From Rallus limicola (Eukaryota > Chordata > Aves > Gruiformes > Rallidae), in NCBI GenBank assembly GCA_022605955.1, contig JAKCOZ010000598.1:1-64000 (forward strand): 64,000 nucleotides of DNA, read 5' to 3'. Shown here one piece after another: positions 1 through 12,130 of the stretch. The position numbers and the translations under genes were made by a program. The notes beneath the pieces are model-generated. The model did not search any database. It was not told where the DNA came from and saw only the letters and a program-made list of their open reading frames with translations. Position 1 is the first letter of the stretch, and each line of letters begins with the position of its first letter.

Positions 1-3000
1 TATGTTCCCTCTTTCCAGGCAAAGGAAAAGGCTGAGAGCCAAAGTGACAGGGTCTGCTTGTGTGTCCATTTAGGAGGTTTCAGACAAGCTATGCCTTTCA
101 TGCCTAGCTTCTTTACTTTGGGAGTTATTGCTGGACGTTTAGCATGTTTTGAACTGCAGTCTGCTAGGGCCGAGAAAAGCACCGTAGGAGGTTCCAGGCA
201 TGTTCCCTCTTTCCAGGCAAAGGAAAAGGCTGAGAGCCAAAGTGACAGGGTCTGCTCGTGTGTCCTGTTAGGAGGTTCAGACAAGCTATGCCTTTCAGTC
301 CTAGCTTCTTTACTTTGGAGTTATTGCTGGACGTTTAGCATGTTTTCAACTGCAGTCTGCTAGGGCCGAGAAAAGCACCGTAGGAGGTTCCAGGCATGTT
401 CCCTCTTTCCAGGCAAAGGAAAAGGCTGAGAGCCAAAGTGACAGGGTCTGCTTGTGTGTCCTGTTAGGAGGTTTCAGACAAGCTATGCCTTTCAGTCCTA
501 GCTTCTTTACTTTGGGAGTTATTGCTGGACGTTTAGCATGTTTTGAACTGCAGTCTGCTAGGGCCGAGAAAAGCACCGTAGGAGGTTCCAGGCATGTTCC
601 CTCTTTCCAGGCAAAGGAAAAGGCTGAGAGCCAAAGTGACAGGGTCTGCTCGTGTGTCCTGTTAGGAGGTTTCAGACAAGCTATGCCTTTCAGGCCTAGC
701 TTCTTTACTTTGGGAGTTATTGCTGGACGTTTAGCATGTTTTGAACTGCAGTCTGCTAGGGCCGAGAAAAGCACCGTAGGAGGTTCCAGGCATGTTCCCT
801 CTTTCCAGGCAAAGGAAAAGGCTGAGAGCCAAAGTGACAGGGTCTGCTTGTGTGTCCTGTTAGGAGGTTTCAGACAAGCTATGCCTTTCAGTCCTAGCTT
901 CTTTACTTTGGGAGTTATTGCTGGACGTTTAGCATGTTTTGAACTGCAGTCTGATAGGGCCGAGAAAAGCACCGTAGGAGGTTCCAGGCATGTTCCCTCT
1001 TTCCAGGCAAAGGAAAAGGCTGAGAGCCAAAGTGACAGGGTCTGCTTGTGTGTCCTGTTAGGAGGTTTCAGACAAGCTATGCCTTTCATGCCTAGCTTCT
1101 TTACTTTGGGAGTTATTGCTGGACGTTTAGCATGTTTTGAACAGCAGTCTGCTAGGGCCGAGAAAAGCACCGTAGGAGGTTCCAGGCATGTTCCCTCTTT
1201 CCAGGCAAAGGAAAAGGCTGAGAGCCAAAGTGACAGGGTCTGCTTGTGTGTCCTGTTAGGAGGTTTCAGACAAGCTATGCCTTTCATGCCTAGCTTCTTT
1301 ACTTTGGGAGTTATTGCTGGACGTTTAGCATGTTTTGAACTGCAGTCTGCTAGGGCTGAGAAAAGCACCGTAGGTGGTTCCAGGCATGTTCCCTCTTTCC
1401 AGGCAAAGGAAAAGGCTGAGAGCCAAAGTGACAGGGTCTGCTTGTGTGTCCTGTTAGGAGGTTTCAGACAAGCTATGCCTTTCAGGCCTAGCTTCTTTAC
1501 TTTGGGAGTTATTGCTGGACGTTTAGCATGTTTTGAACTGCAGTCTGCTAGGGCCGAGAAAAGCACCGTAGGAGGTTCCAGGCATGTTCCCTCTTTCCAG
1601 GCAAAGGAAAAGGCTGAGAGCCAAAGTGACAGGGTCTGCTTGTGTGTCCTGTTAGGAGGTTTCAGACAAGCTATGCCTTTCATGCCTAGCTTCTTTACTT
1701 TGGGAGTTATTGCTGGACGTTTAGCATGTTTTGAACTGCAGTCTGCTAGGGCCGAGAAAAGCACCGTAGGAGGTTCCAGGCATGTTCCCTCTTTCCAGGC
1801 AAAGGAAAAGGCTGAGAGCCAAAGTGACAGGGTCTGCTTGTGTGTCCTGTTAGGAGGTTTCAGACAAGCTATGCCTTTCAGTCCTAGCTTCTTTACTTTG
1901 GGAGTTATTGCTGGACATTTAGCATGTTTTGAACTGCAGTCTGCTAGGGCCGAGAAAAGCACTGTAGGAGGTTCCAGGCATGTTCCCTCTTTCCAGGCAA
2001 AGGAAAAGGCTGAGAGCCAAAGGGACAGGGTCTGCTTGTGAGTCCTGTTAGGAGGTTTCAGACAAGCTATGCCTTTCATGCCTAGCTTCTTTACTTTGGG
2101 AGTTATTGCTGGACGTTTAGCATGTTTTGAACTGCAGTCTGCTAGGGCCGAGAAAAGCACCGTAGGAGGTTCCAGGCATGTTCCCTCTTTCCAGGCAAAG
2201 GAAAAGGCTGAGAGCCAAAGTGACAGGGTCTGCTTGTGTGTCCTGTTAGGAGGTTTCAGACAAGCTATGCCTTTCAGTCCTAGCTTCTTTACTTTGGGAG
2301 TTATTGCTGGACGTTTAGCATGTTTTGAACTGCAGTCTGCTAGGGCCGAGAAAAGCACCGTAGGAGGTTCCAGGCATGTTCCCTCTTTCCAGGCAAAGGA
2401 AAAGGCTGAGAGCCAAAGTGACAAGGTCTGCTTGTGAGTCCTGTTAGGAGGTTTCAGACAAGCTATGCCTTTCATGCCTAGCTTCTTTACTTTGGGAGTT
2501 ATTGCTGGACGTTTAGCATGTTTTGAACTGCAGTCTGCTAGGGCCGAGAAAAGCACCGTAGGAGGTTCCAGGCATGTTCCCTCTTTCCAGGCAAAGGAAA
2601 AGGCTGAGCGCCAAAGTGACAGGGTCTGCTTGTGTGTCCTGTTAGGGGGTTTCAGACAAGCTATGCCTTTCATGCCTAGCTTCTTTACTTTGGGAGTTAT
2701 TGCTGGACGTTTAGCATGTTTTGAACTGCAGTCTGCTAGGGCCGAGAAAAGCACTGTAGGAGGTAGCAGGTATGTTCCCTCTTTCCAGGCAAAGGAAAAG
2801 GCTGAGAGCCAAAGTGACAGGGTCTGCTTGTGTGTCCATTTAGGAGGTTTCAGACAAGCTATGCCTTTCATGCCTAGCTTCTTTACTTTGGGAGTTATTG
2901 CTGGACGTTTAGCATGTTTTGAACTGCAGTCTGCTAGGGCCGAGAAAAGCACCGTAGGAGGTTCCAGGCATGTTCCCTCTTTCCAGGCAAAGGAAAAGGC

Positions 3001-5190
3001 TGAGAGCCAAAGTGACAGGGTCTGCTCGTGTGTCCTGTTAGGAGGTTTCAGACAAGCTATGCCTTTCAGTCCTAGCTTCTTTACTTTGGGAGTTATTGCT
3101 GGACGTTTAGCATGTTTTCAACTGCAGTCTGCTAGGGCCGAGAAAAGCACCGTAGGAGGTTCCAGGCATGTTCCCTCTTTCCAGGCAAAGGAAAAGGCTG
3201 AGAGCCAAAGTGACAGGGTCTGCTTGTGTGTCCTGTTAGGAGGTTTCAGACAAGCTATGCCTTTCAGTCCTAGCTTCTTTACTTTGGGAGTTATTGCTGG
3301 ACGTTTAGCATGTTTTGAACTGCAGTCTGCTAGGGCCGAGAAAAGCACCGTAGGAGGTTCCAGGCATGTTCCCTCTTTCCAGGCAAAGGAAAAGGCTGAG
3401 AGCCAAAGTGACAGGGTCTGCTCGTGTGTCCTGTTAGGAGGTTTCAGACAAGCTATGCCTTTCAGGCCTAGCTTCTTTACTTTGGGAGTTATTGCTGGAC
3501 GTTTAGCATGTTTTGAACTGCAGTCTGCTAGGGCCGAGAAAAGCACCGTAGGAGGTTCCAGGCATGTTCCCTCTTTCCAGGCAAAGGAAAAGGCTGAGAG
3601 CCAAAGTGACAGGGTCTGCTTGTGTGTCCTGTTAGGAGGTTTCAGACAAGCTATGCCTTTCAGTCCTAGCTTCTTTACTTTGGGAGTTATTGCTGGACGT
3701 TTAGCATGTTTTGAACTGCAGTCTGATAGGGCCGAGAAAAGCACCGTAGGAGGTTCCAGGCATGTTCCCTCTTTCCAGGCAAAGGAAAAGGCTGAGAGCC
3801 AAAGTGACAGGGTCTGCTTGTGTGTCCTGTTAGGAGGTTTCAGACAAGCTATGCCTTTCATGCCTAGCTTCTTTACTTTGGGAGTTATTGCTGGACGTTT
3901 AGCATGTTTTGAACAGCAGTCTGCTAGGGCCGAGAAAAGCACCGTAGGAGGTTCCAGGCATGTTCCCTCTTTCCAGGCAAAGGAAAAGGCTGAGAGCCAA
4001 AGTGACAGGGTCTGCTTGTGTGTCCTGTTAGGAGGTTTCAGACAAGCTATGCCTTTCATGCCTAGCTTCTTTACTTTGGGAGTTATTGCTGGACGTTTAG
4101 CATGTTTTGAACTGCAGTCTGCTAGGGCTGAGAAAAGCACCGTAGGTGGTTCCAGGCATGTTCCCTCTTTCCAGGCAAAGGAAAAGGCTGAGAGCCAAAG
4201 TGACAGGGTCTGCTTGTGTGTCCTGTTAGGAGGTTTCAGACAAGCTATGCCTTTCAGGCCTAGCTTCTTTACTTTGGGAGTTATTGCTGGACGTTTAGCA
4301 TGTTTTGAACTGCAGTCTGCTAGGGCCGAGAAAAGCACCGTAGGAGGTTCCAGGCATGTTCCCTCTTTCCAGGCAAAGGAAAAGGCTGAGAGCCAAAGTG
4401 ACAGGGTCTGCTTGTGTGTCCTGTTAGGAGGTTTCAGACAAGCTATGCCTTTCATGCCTAGCTTCTTTACTTTGGGAGTTATTGCTGGACGTTTAGCATG
4501 TTTTGAACTGCAGTCTGCTAGGGCCGAGAAAAGCACCGTAGGAGGTTCCAGGCATGTTCCCTCTTTCCAGGCAAAGGAAAAGGCTGAGAGCCAAAGTGAC
4601 AGGGTCTGCTTGTGTGTCCTGTTAGGAGGTTTCAGACAAGCTATGCCTTTCAGTCCTAGCTTCTTTACTTTGGGAGTTATTGCTGGACATTTAGCATGTT
4701 TTGAACTGCAGTCTGCTAGGGCCGAGAAAAGCACTGTAGGAGGTTCCAGGCATGTTCCCTCTTTCCAGGCAAAGGAAAAGGCTGAGAGCCAAAGGGACAG
4801 GGTCTGCTTGTGAGTCCTGTTAGGAGGTTTCAGACAAGCTATGCCTTTCATGCCTAGCTTCTTTACTTTGGGAGTTATTGCTGGACGTTTAGCATGTTTT
4901 GAACTGCAGTCTGCTAGGGCCGAGAAAAGCACCGTAGGAGGTTCCAGGCATGTTCCCTCTTTCCAGGCAAAGGAAAAGGCTGAGAGCCAAAGTGACAGGG
5001 TCTGCTTGTGTGTCCTGTTAGGAGGTTTCAGACAAGCTATGCCTTTCAGTCCTAGCTTCTTTACTTTGGGAGTTATTGCTGGACGTTTAGCATGTTTTGA
5101 ACTGCAGTCTGCTAGGGCCGAGAAAAGCACCGTAGGAGGTTCCAGGCATGTTCCCTCTTTCCAGGCAAAGGAAAAGGCTGAGAGCCAAAG
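1..5190. repeat. 14-mer higher-order repeat, two tandem copies (2,772 bp)
   Basis: The ordered variant pattern of about 1-2,770 is repeated from about 2,771 to 5,190. Matching landmarks are TCCATTTAGG at 66 and 2,836, GTCTGATAGG near 950 and 3,722, GAACAGCAG near 1,140 and 3,910, GGACATTT near 1,915 and 4,687, and CTTGTGAGTCC near 2,040 and 4,812. The shift is 2,772 bp (14 x 198) throughout, except before position 320, where it is 2,770 because of two 1-bp deletions in copy one. The copies diverge near 5,190, where copy two carries an S-type base and then GACGTTGAGC. Confidence 0.9.
275..319. other. Two 1-bp deletions in one monomer
   Basis: GGAGGTTTCAG reads GGAGGTTCAG (about 275-280) and TTTGGGAGTT reads TTTGGAGTT (about 316-321), making a 196-bp monomer. 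The 14-mer counterpart near 3,048-3,090 has neither deletion. Both are losses from short homopolymers, so a local consensus error is plausible. They truncate the open frames at the left edge. Confidence 0.9.
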
Positions 5191-5949
5191 TGACAGGGTC
5201 TGCTCGTGTGTCCTGTTAGGAGGTTTCAGACAAGCTATGCCTTTCATGCCTAGCTTCTTTACTTTGGGAGTTATTGCTGGACGTTGAGCATGTTTTGAAC
5301 TGCAGTCTGCTAGGGCCGAGAAAAGCACCGTAGGAGGTTCCAGGCATGTTCCCTCTTTCCAGGCAAAGGAAAAGGCTGAGAGCCAAAGTGACAGGGTCTG
5401 CTTGTGTGTCCTTTTAGGAGGTTTCAGACAAGCTATGCCTTTCAGTCCTAGCTTCTTTACTTTGGGAGTTATTGCTGGACGTTTAGCATGTTTTGAACTG
5501 CAGTCTGCTAGGGCCGAGAAAAGCACCGTAGGAGGTTCCAGGCATGTTCCCTCTTTCCAGGCAAAGGAAAAGGCTGAGAGCCAAAGTGACAGGGTCTGCT
5601 TGTGTGTCCTGTTAGGAGGTTTCAGACAAGCTATGCCTTTCAGGCCTAGCTTCTTTACTTTGGGAGTTATTGCTGGACGTTTAGCATGTTTTGAACTGCA
5701 GTCTGCTAGGGCCGAGAAAAGCACCGTAGGAGGTTCCAGGCATGTTCCCTCTTTCCAGGCAAAGGAAAAGGCTGAGAGCCAAAGTGACAGGGTCTGCTTG
5801 TGTGTCCTGTTAGGAGGTTTCAGACAAGCTATGCCTTTCAGGCCTAGCTTCTTTACTTTGGGAGTTATTGCTGGACGTTTAGCATGTTTTGAACTGCAGT
5901 CTGCTAGGGCCGAGAAAAGCACCGTAGGAGGTTCCAGGCATGTTCCCTC

Positions 5950-8790
5950 TTTCCAGGCAAAGGAAAAGGCTGAGCGCCAAAGTGACAGGGTCTGCTTGTG
6001 TGTCCTGTTAGGGGGTTTCAGACAAGCTATGCCTTTCATGCCTAGATTCTTTACTTTGGGAGTTATTGCTGGACGTTTAGCATGTTTTGAACTGCAGTCT
6101 GCTAGGGCCGAGAAAAGCACTGTAGGAGGTAGCAGGTATGTTCCCTCTTTCCAGGCAAAGGAAAAGGCTGAGAGCCAAAGTGACAGGGTCTGCTTGTGTG
6201 TCCATTTAGGAGGTTTCAGACAAGCTATGCCTTTCATGCCTAGCTTCTTTACTTTGGGAGTTATTGCTGGACGTTTAGCATGTTTTGAACTGCAGTCTGC
6301 TAGGGCCGAGAAAAGCACCGTAGGAGGTTCCAGGCATGTTCCCTCTTTCCAGGCAAAGGAAAAGGCTGAGAGCCAAAGTGACAGGGTCTGCTTGTCTGTC
6401 CTGTTAGGAGGTTTCAGACAAGCTATGCCTTTCAGTCCTAGCTTCTTTACTTTGGGAGTTATTGCTGGACGTTTAGCATGTTTTGAACTGCACTCTGCTA
6501 GGGCCGAGAAAAGCACCGTAGGAGGTTCCAGGCATGTTCCCTCTTTCCAGGCAAAGGAAAAGGCTGAGCGCCAAAGTGACAGGGTCTGCTTGTGTGTCCT
6601 GTTAGGGGGGTTCAGACAAGCTATGCCTTTCATGCCTAGCTTCTTTACTTTGGGAGTTATTGCTGGACGTTTAGCATGTTTTGAACTGCAGTCTGCTAGG
6701 GCCGAGAAAAGCACTGTAGGAGGTAGCAGGTATGTTCCCTCTTTCCAGGCAAAGGAAAAGGCTGAGAGCCAAAGTGACAGGGTCTGCTTGTGTGTCCATT
6801 TAGGAGGTTTCAGACAAGCTATGCCTTTCAGGCCTAGCTTCTTTACTTTGGGAGTTATTGCTGGACGTTTAGCATGTTTTGAACTGCAGTCTGCTAGGGC
6901 CGAGAAAAGCACCGTAGGAGGTTCCAGGCATGTTCCCTCTTTCCAGGCAAAGGAAAAGGCTGAGAGCCAAAGTGACAGGGTCTGCTTGTGTGTCCTGTTA
7001 GGAGGTTTCAGACAAGCTATGCCTTTCAGTCCTAGCTTCTTTACTTTGGGAGTTATTGCTGGACGTTTAGCATGTTTTGAACTGCAGTCTGCTAGGGCCG
7101 AGAAAAGCACCGTAGGAGGTTCCAGGCATGTTCCCTCTTTCCAGGCAAAGGAAAAGGCTGAGAGCCAAAGTGACAGGGTCTGCTCGTGTGTCCTGTTAGG
7201 AGGTTTCAGACAAGCTATGCCTTTCAGGCCTAGCTTCTTTACTTTGGGAGTTATTGCTGGACGTTTAGCATGTTTGGAACTGCAGTCTGCTAGGGCCGAG
7301 AAAAGCACCGTAGGAGGTTCCAGGCATGTTCCCTCTTTCCAGGCAAAGGAAAAGGCTGAGCGCCAAAGTGACAGGGTCTGCTTGTTTGTCCTGTTAGGGG
7401 GTTTCAGACAAGCTATGCCTTTCATGCCTAGATTCTTTACTTTGGGAGTTATTGCTGGACGTTTAGCATGTTTTGAACTGCAGTCTGCTAGGGCCGAGAA
7501 AAGCACTGTAGGAGGTAGCAGGTATGTTCCCTCTTTCCAGGCAAAGGAAAAGGCTGAGAGCCAAAGTGACAGGGTCTGCTTGTGTGTCCTGTTAGGAGGT
7601 TTCAGACAAGCTATGCCTTTCATGCCTAGCTTCTTTACTTTGGGAGTTATTGCTGGACGTTTAGCATGTTTTGAACTGCAGTCTGCTAGGGCCGAGAAAA
7701 GCACCGTAGGAGGTTCCAGGCATGTTCCCTCTTTCCAGGCAAAGGAAAAGGCTGAGAGCCAAAGTGACAGGGTCTGCTTGTGTGTCCTGTTAGGAGGTTT
7801 CAGACAAGCTATGCCTTTCAGTCCTAGCTTCTTTACTTTGGGAGTTATTGCTGGACGTTTAGCATGTTTTGAACTGCACTCTGCTAGGGCCGAGAAAAGC
7901 ACCGTAGGAGGTTCCAGGCATGTTCCCTCTTTCCAGGCAAAGGAAAAGGCTGAGCGCCAAAGTGACAGGGTCTGCTTGTGTGTCCTGTTAGGGGGGTTCA
8001 GACAAGCTATGCCTTTCATGCCTAGCTTCTTTACTTTGGGAGTTATTGCTGGACGTTTAGCATGTTTTGAACTGCAGTCTGCTAGGGCCGAGAAAAGCAC
8101 TGTAGGAGGTAGCAGGTATGTTCCCTCTTTCCAGGCAAAGGAAAAGGCTGAGAGCCAAAGTGACAGGGTCTGCTTGTGTGTCCATTTAGGAGGTTTCAGA
8201 CAAGCTATGCCTTTCAGGCCTAGCTTCTTTACTTTGGGAGTTATTGCTGGACGTTTAGCATGTTTTGAACTGCAGTCTGCTAGGGCCGAGAAAAGCACCG
8301 TAGGAGGTTCCAGGCATGTTCCCTCTTTCCAGGCAAAGGAAAAGGCTGAGAGCCAAAGTGACAGGGTCTGCTTGTGTGTCCTGTTAGGAGGTTTCAGACA
8401 AGCTATGCCTTTCAGTCCTAGCTTCTTTACTTTGGGAGTTATTGCTGGACGTTTAGCATGTTTTGAACTGCAGTCTGCTAGGGCCGAGAAAAGCACCGTA
8501 GGAGGTTCCAGGCATGTTCCCTCTTTCCAGGCAAAGGAAAAGGCTGAGAGCCAAAGTGACAGGGTCTGCTTGTGTGTCCTGTTAGGAGGTTTCAGACAAG
8601 CTATGCCTTTCAGTCCTAGCTTCTTTACTTTGGGAGTTATTGCTGGACGTTTAGCATGTTTTGAACTGCAGTCTGCTAGGGCCGAGAAAAGCACCGTAGG
8701 AGGTTCCAGGCATGTTCCCTCTTTCCAGGCAAAGGAAAAGGCTGAGAGCCAAAGTGACAGGGTCTGCTTGTGTGTCCTGTTAGGAGGTTT
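5950..8790. repeat. 7-mer higher-order repeat, two copies (1,386 bp)
   Basis: A distinctive run of variant monomers starts with CCTAGATTC at about 6,045 and again at about 7,431, a shift of 1,386 bp (7 x 198). In each copy the next monomers carry GGTAGCAGGT, then GCACTCTG with GCTGAGCGCC, then GTTAGGGGGGTTCAG with GGTAGCAGGT, then TCCATTTAGG with GGCC. The copies differ at a few sites: copy one has TCCATTTAGG and CTTGTCTG where copy two has TCCTGTTAGG and CTTGTGTG. The same run reappears at about 26.4, 38.9 and 40.7 kb, so it is a module of the wider array. Confidence 0.85.
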
Positions 8791-10149
8791 CAGACAAGCT
8801 ATGCCTTTCATGCCTAGCTTCTTTACTTTGGGAGTTATTGCTGGACGTTTAGCATGTTTTGAACTGCAGTCTGCTAGGGCCGAGAAAAGCACCGTAGGAG
8901 GTTCCAGGCATGTTCCCTCTTTCCAGGCAAAGGAAAAGGCTGAGAGCCAAAGTGACAGGGTCTGCTTGTGTGTCCTGTTAGGAGGTTTCAGACAAGCTAT
9001 GCCTTTCAGGCCTAGCTTCTTTACTTTGGGAGTTATTGCTGGACGGTTAGCATGTTTTGAACTGCAGTCTGCTAGGGCCGAGAAAAGCACCGTAGGAGGT
9101 TCCAGGCATGTTCCCTCTTTCCAGGCAAAGGAAAAGGCTGAGAGCCAAAGTGACAGGGTCTGCTCGTGTGTCCTGTTAGGAGGTTTCAGACAAGCTATGC
9201 CTTTCAGGCCTAGCTTCTTTACTTTGGGAGTTATTGCTGGACGTTTAGCATGTTTTGAACTGCAGTCTGCTAGGGCCGAGAAAAGCACCGTAGGAGGTTC
9301 CAGGCATGTTCCCTCTTTCCAGGCAAAGGAAAAGGCTGAGAGCCAAAGTGACAGGATCTGCTTGTGTGTCCTGTTAGGAGGTTTCAGACAAGCTATGCCT
9401 TTCAGGCCTAGCTTCTTTACTTTGGGAGTTATTGCTGGACGTTTAGCATGTTTTGAACTGCACTCTGCTAGGGCCGAGAAAAGCACCGTAGGAGGTTCCA
9501 GGCATGTTCCCTCTTTCCAGGCAAAGGAAAAGGCTGAGCGCCAAAGTGACAGGGTCTGCTTGTGTGTCCTGTTAGGGGGTTTCAGACAAGCTATGCCTTT
9601 CATGCCTAGCTTCTTTACTTTGGGAGTTATTGCTTGACGTTTAGCATGTTTTGAACTGCAGTCTGCTAGGGCCGAGAAAAGCACCGTAGGAGGTTCCAGG
9701 CATGTTCCCTCTTTCCAGGCAAAGGAAAAGGCTGAGAGCCAAAGTGACAGGGTCTGCTTGTGTGTCCTGTTAGGAGGTTTCAGACAAGCTATGCCTTTCA
9801 GTCCTAGCTTCTTTACTTTGGGAGTTATTGCTGGACGGTTAGCATGTTTTGAACTGCAGTCTGCTAGGGCCGAGAAAAGCACCGTAGGAGGTTCCAGGCA
9901 TGTTCCCTCTTTCCAGGCAAAGGAAAAGGCTGAGAGCCAAAGTGACAGGGTCTGCTTGTGTGTCCTGTTAGGAGGTTTCAGACAAGCTATGCCTTTCAGT
10001 CCTAGCTTCTTTACTTTGGGAGTTATTGCTGGACGTTTAGCATGTTTTGAACTGCAGTCTGCTAGGGCCGAGAAAAGCACCGTAGGAGGTTCCAGGCATG
10101 TTCCCTCTTTCCAGGCAAAGGAAAAGGCTGAGAGCCAAAGTGACAGGGT

Positions 10150-12130
10150 CTGCTTGTGAGTCCTGTTAGGAGGTTTCAGACAAGCTATGCCTTTCATGCC
10201 TAGCTTCTTTACTTTGGGAGTTATTGCTGGACGTTTAGCATGTTTTGAACTGCAGTCTGCTAGGGCCGAGAAAAGCACCGTAGGAGGTTCCAGGCATGTT
10301 CCCTCTTTCCAGGCAAAGGAAAAGGCTGAGAGCCAAAGTGACAGGGTCTGCTTGTGTGTCCTGTTAGGAGGTTTCAGACAAGCTATGCCTTTCAGTCCTA
10401 GCTTCTTTACTTTGGGAGTTATTGCTGGACGGTTAGCATGTTTTGAACTGCAGTCTGCTAGGGCCGAGAAAAGCACCGTAGGAGGTTCCAGGCATGTTCC
10501 CTCTTTCCAGGCAAAGGAAAAGGCTGAGAGCCAAAGTGACAGGGTCTGCTTGTGTGTCCTGTTAGGAGGTTTCAGACAAGCTATGCCTTTCATGCCTAGC
10601 TTCTTTACTTTGGGAGTTATTGCTGGACGTTTAGCATGTTTTGAACAGCAGTCTGCTACGGCCGAGAAAAGCACCGTAGGAGGTTCCAGGCATGTTCCCT
10701 CTTTCCAGGCAAAGGAAAAGGCTGAGAGCCAAAGTGACAGGGTCTGCTTGTGTGTCCTGTTAGGAGGTTTCAGACAAGCTATGCCTTTCATGCCTAGCTT
10801 CTTTACTTTGGGAGTTATTGCTGGACGTTTAGCATGTTTTGAACTGCAGTCTGCTAGGGCCGAGAAAAGCACCGTAGGAGGTTCCAGGCATGTTCCCTCT
10901 TTCCAGGCAAAGGAAAAGGCTGAGAGCCAAAGTGACAGGGTCTGCTTGTGTGTCCTTTTAGGAGGTTTCAGACAAGCTATGCCTTTCAGTCCTAGCTTCT
11001 TTACTTTGGGAGTTATTGCTGGACGTTTAGCATGTTTTGAACTGCAGTCTGCTAGGGCCGAGAAAAGCACCGTAGGAGGTTCCAGGCATGTTCCCTCTTT
11101 CCAGGCAAAGGAAAAGGCTGAGAGCCAAAGTGACAGGGTCTGCTTGTGAGTCCTGTTAGGAGGTTTCAGACAAGCTATGCCTTTCATGCCTAGCTTCTTT
11201 ACTTTGGGAGTTATTGCTGGACGTTTAGCATGTTTTGAACTGCAGTCTGCTAGGGCCGAGAAAAGCACCGTAGGAGGTTCCAGGCATGTTCCCTCTTTCC
11301 AGGCAAAGGAAAAGGCTGAGAGCCAAAGTGACAGGGTCTGCTTGTGTGTCCTGTTAGGAGGTTTCAGACAAGCTATGCCTTTCAGTCCTAGCTTCTTTAC
11401 TTTGGGAGTTATTGCTGGACGGTTAGCATGTTTTGAACTGCAGTCTGCTAGGGCCGAGAAAAGCACCGTAGGAGGTTCCAGGCATGTTCCCTCTTTCCAG
11501 GCAAAGGAAAAGGCTGAGAGCCAAAGTGACAGGGTCTGCTTGTGTGTCCTGTTAGGAGGTTTCAGACAAGCTATGCCTTTCATGCCTAGCTTCTTTACTT
11601 TGGGAGTTATTGCTGGACGTTTAGCATGTTTTGAACAGCAGTCTGCTACGGCCGAGAAAAGCACCGTAGGAGGTTCCAGGCATGTTCCCTCTTTCCAGGC
11701 AAAGGAAAAGGCTGAGAGCCAAAGTGACAGGGTCTGCTTGTGTGTCCTGTTAGGAGGTTTCAGACAAGCTATGCCTTTCATGCCTAGCTTCTTTACTTTG
11801 GGAGTTATTGCTGGACGTTTAGCATGTTTTGAACTGCAGTCTGCTAGGGCCGAGAAAAGCACCGTAGGAGGTTCCAGGCATGTTCCCTCTTTCCAGGCAA
11901 AGGAAAAGGCTGAGAGCCAAAGTGACAGGGTCTGCTTGTGTGTCCTGTTAGGAGGTTTCAGACAAGCTATGCCTTTCAGGCCTAGCTTCTTTACTTTGGG
12001 AGTTATTGCTGGACGTTTAGCATGTTTTGAACTGCAGTCTGCTAGGGCCGAGAAAAGCACCGTAGGAGGTTCCAGGCATGTTCCCTCTTTCCAGGCAAAG
12101 GAAAAGGCTGAGAGCCAAAGTGACAGGGTC
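10150..12130. repeat. 5-mer higher-order repeat, two copies (990 bp)
   Basis: Five monomers ending in CTTGTGAGTCC (10,155) are repeated 990 bp (5 x 198) downstream, with the same CTTGTGAGTCC at 11,145. The rare double variant GAACAGCAGTCTGCTACGG occurs at about 10,643 and 11,633, and GGACGGTTAGC at about 10,428 and 11,418. The fifth monomer differs (GTCC in copy one, GGCC in copy two). The same double variant recurs once more near 43,528. Confidence 0.88.

Noticed and set aside
2036..2050. CTTGTGAGTCC as a splice donor with TTTCCAGG as acceptor, suggesting exons
   Set aside because: The sites are weak, occur in every few monomers, and there is no coding or transcript evidence around them.
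6600..6615. Telomere-like TTAGGG in GTTAGGGGGG variants
   Set aside because: It is a single hexamer in a few variant monomers, made by A-to-G change in TTAGGAGG. There is no TTAGGG tandem run, so it is not an interstitial telomere.
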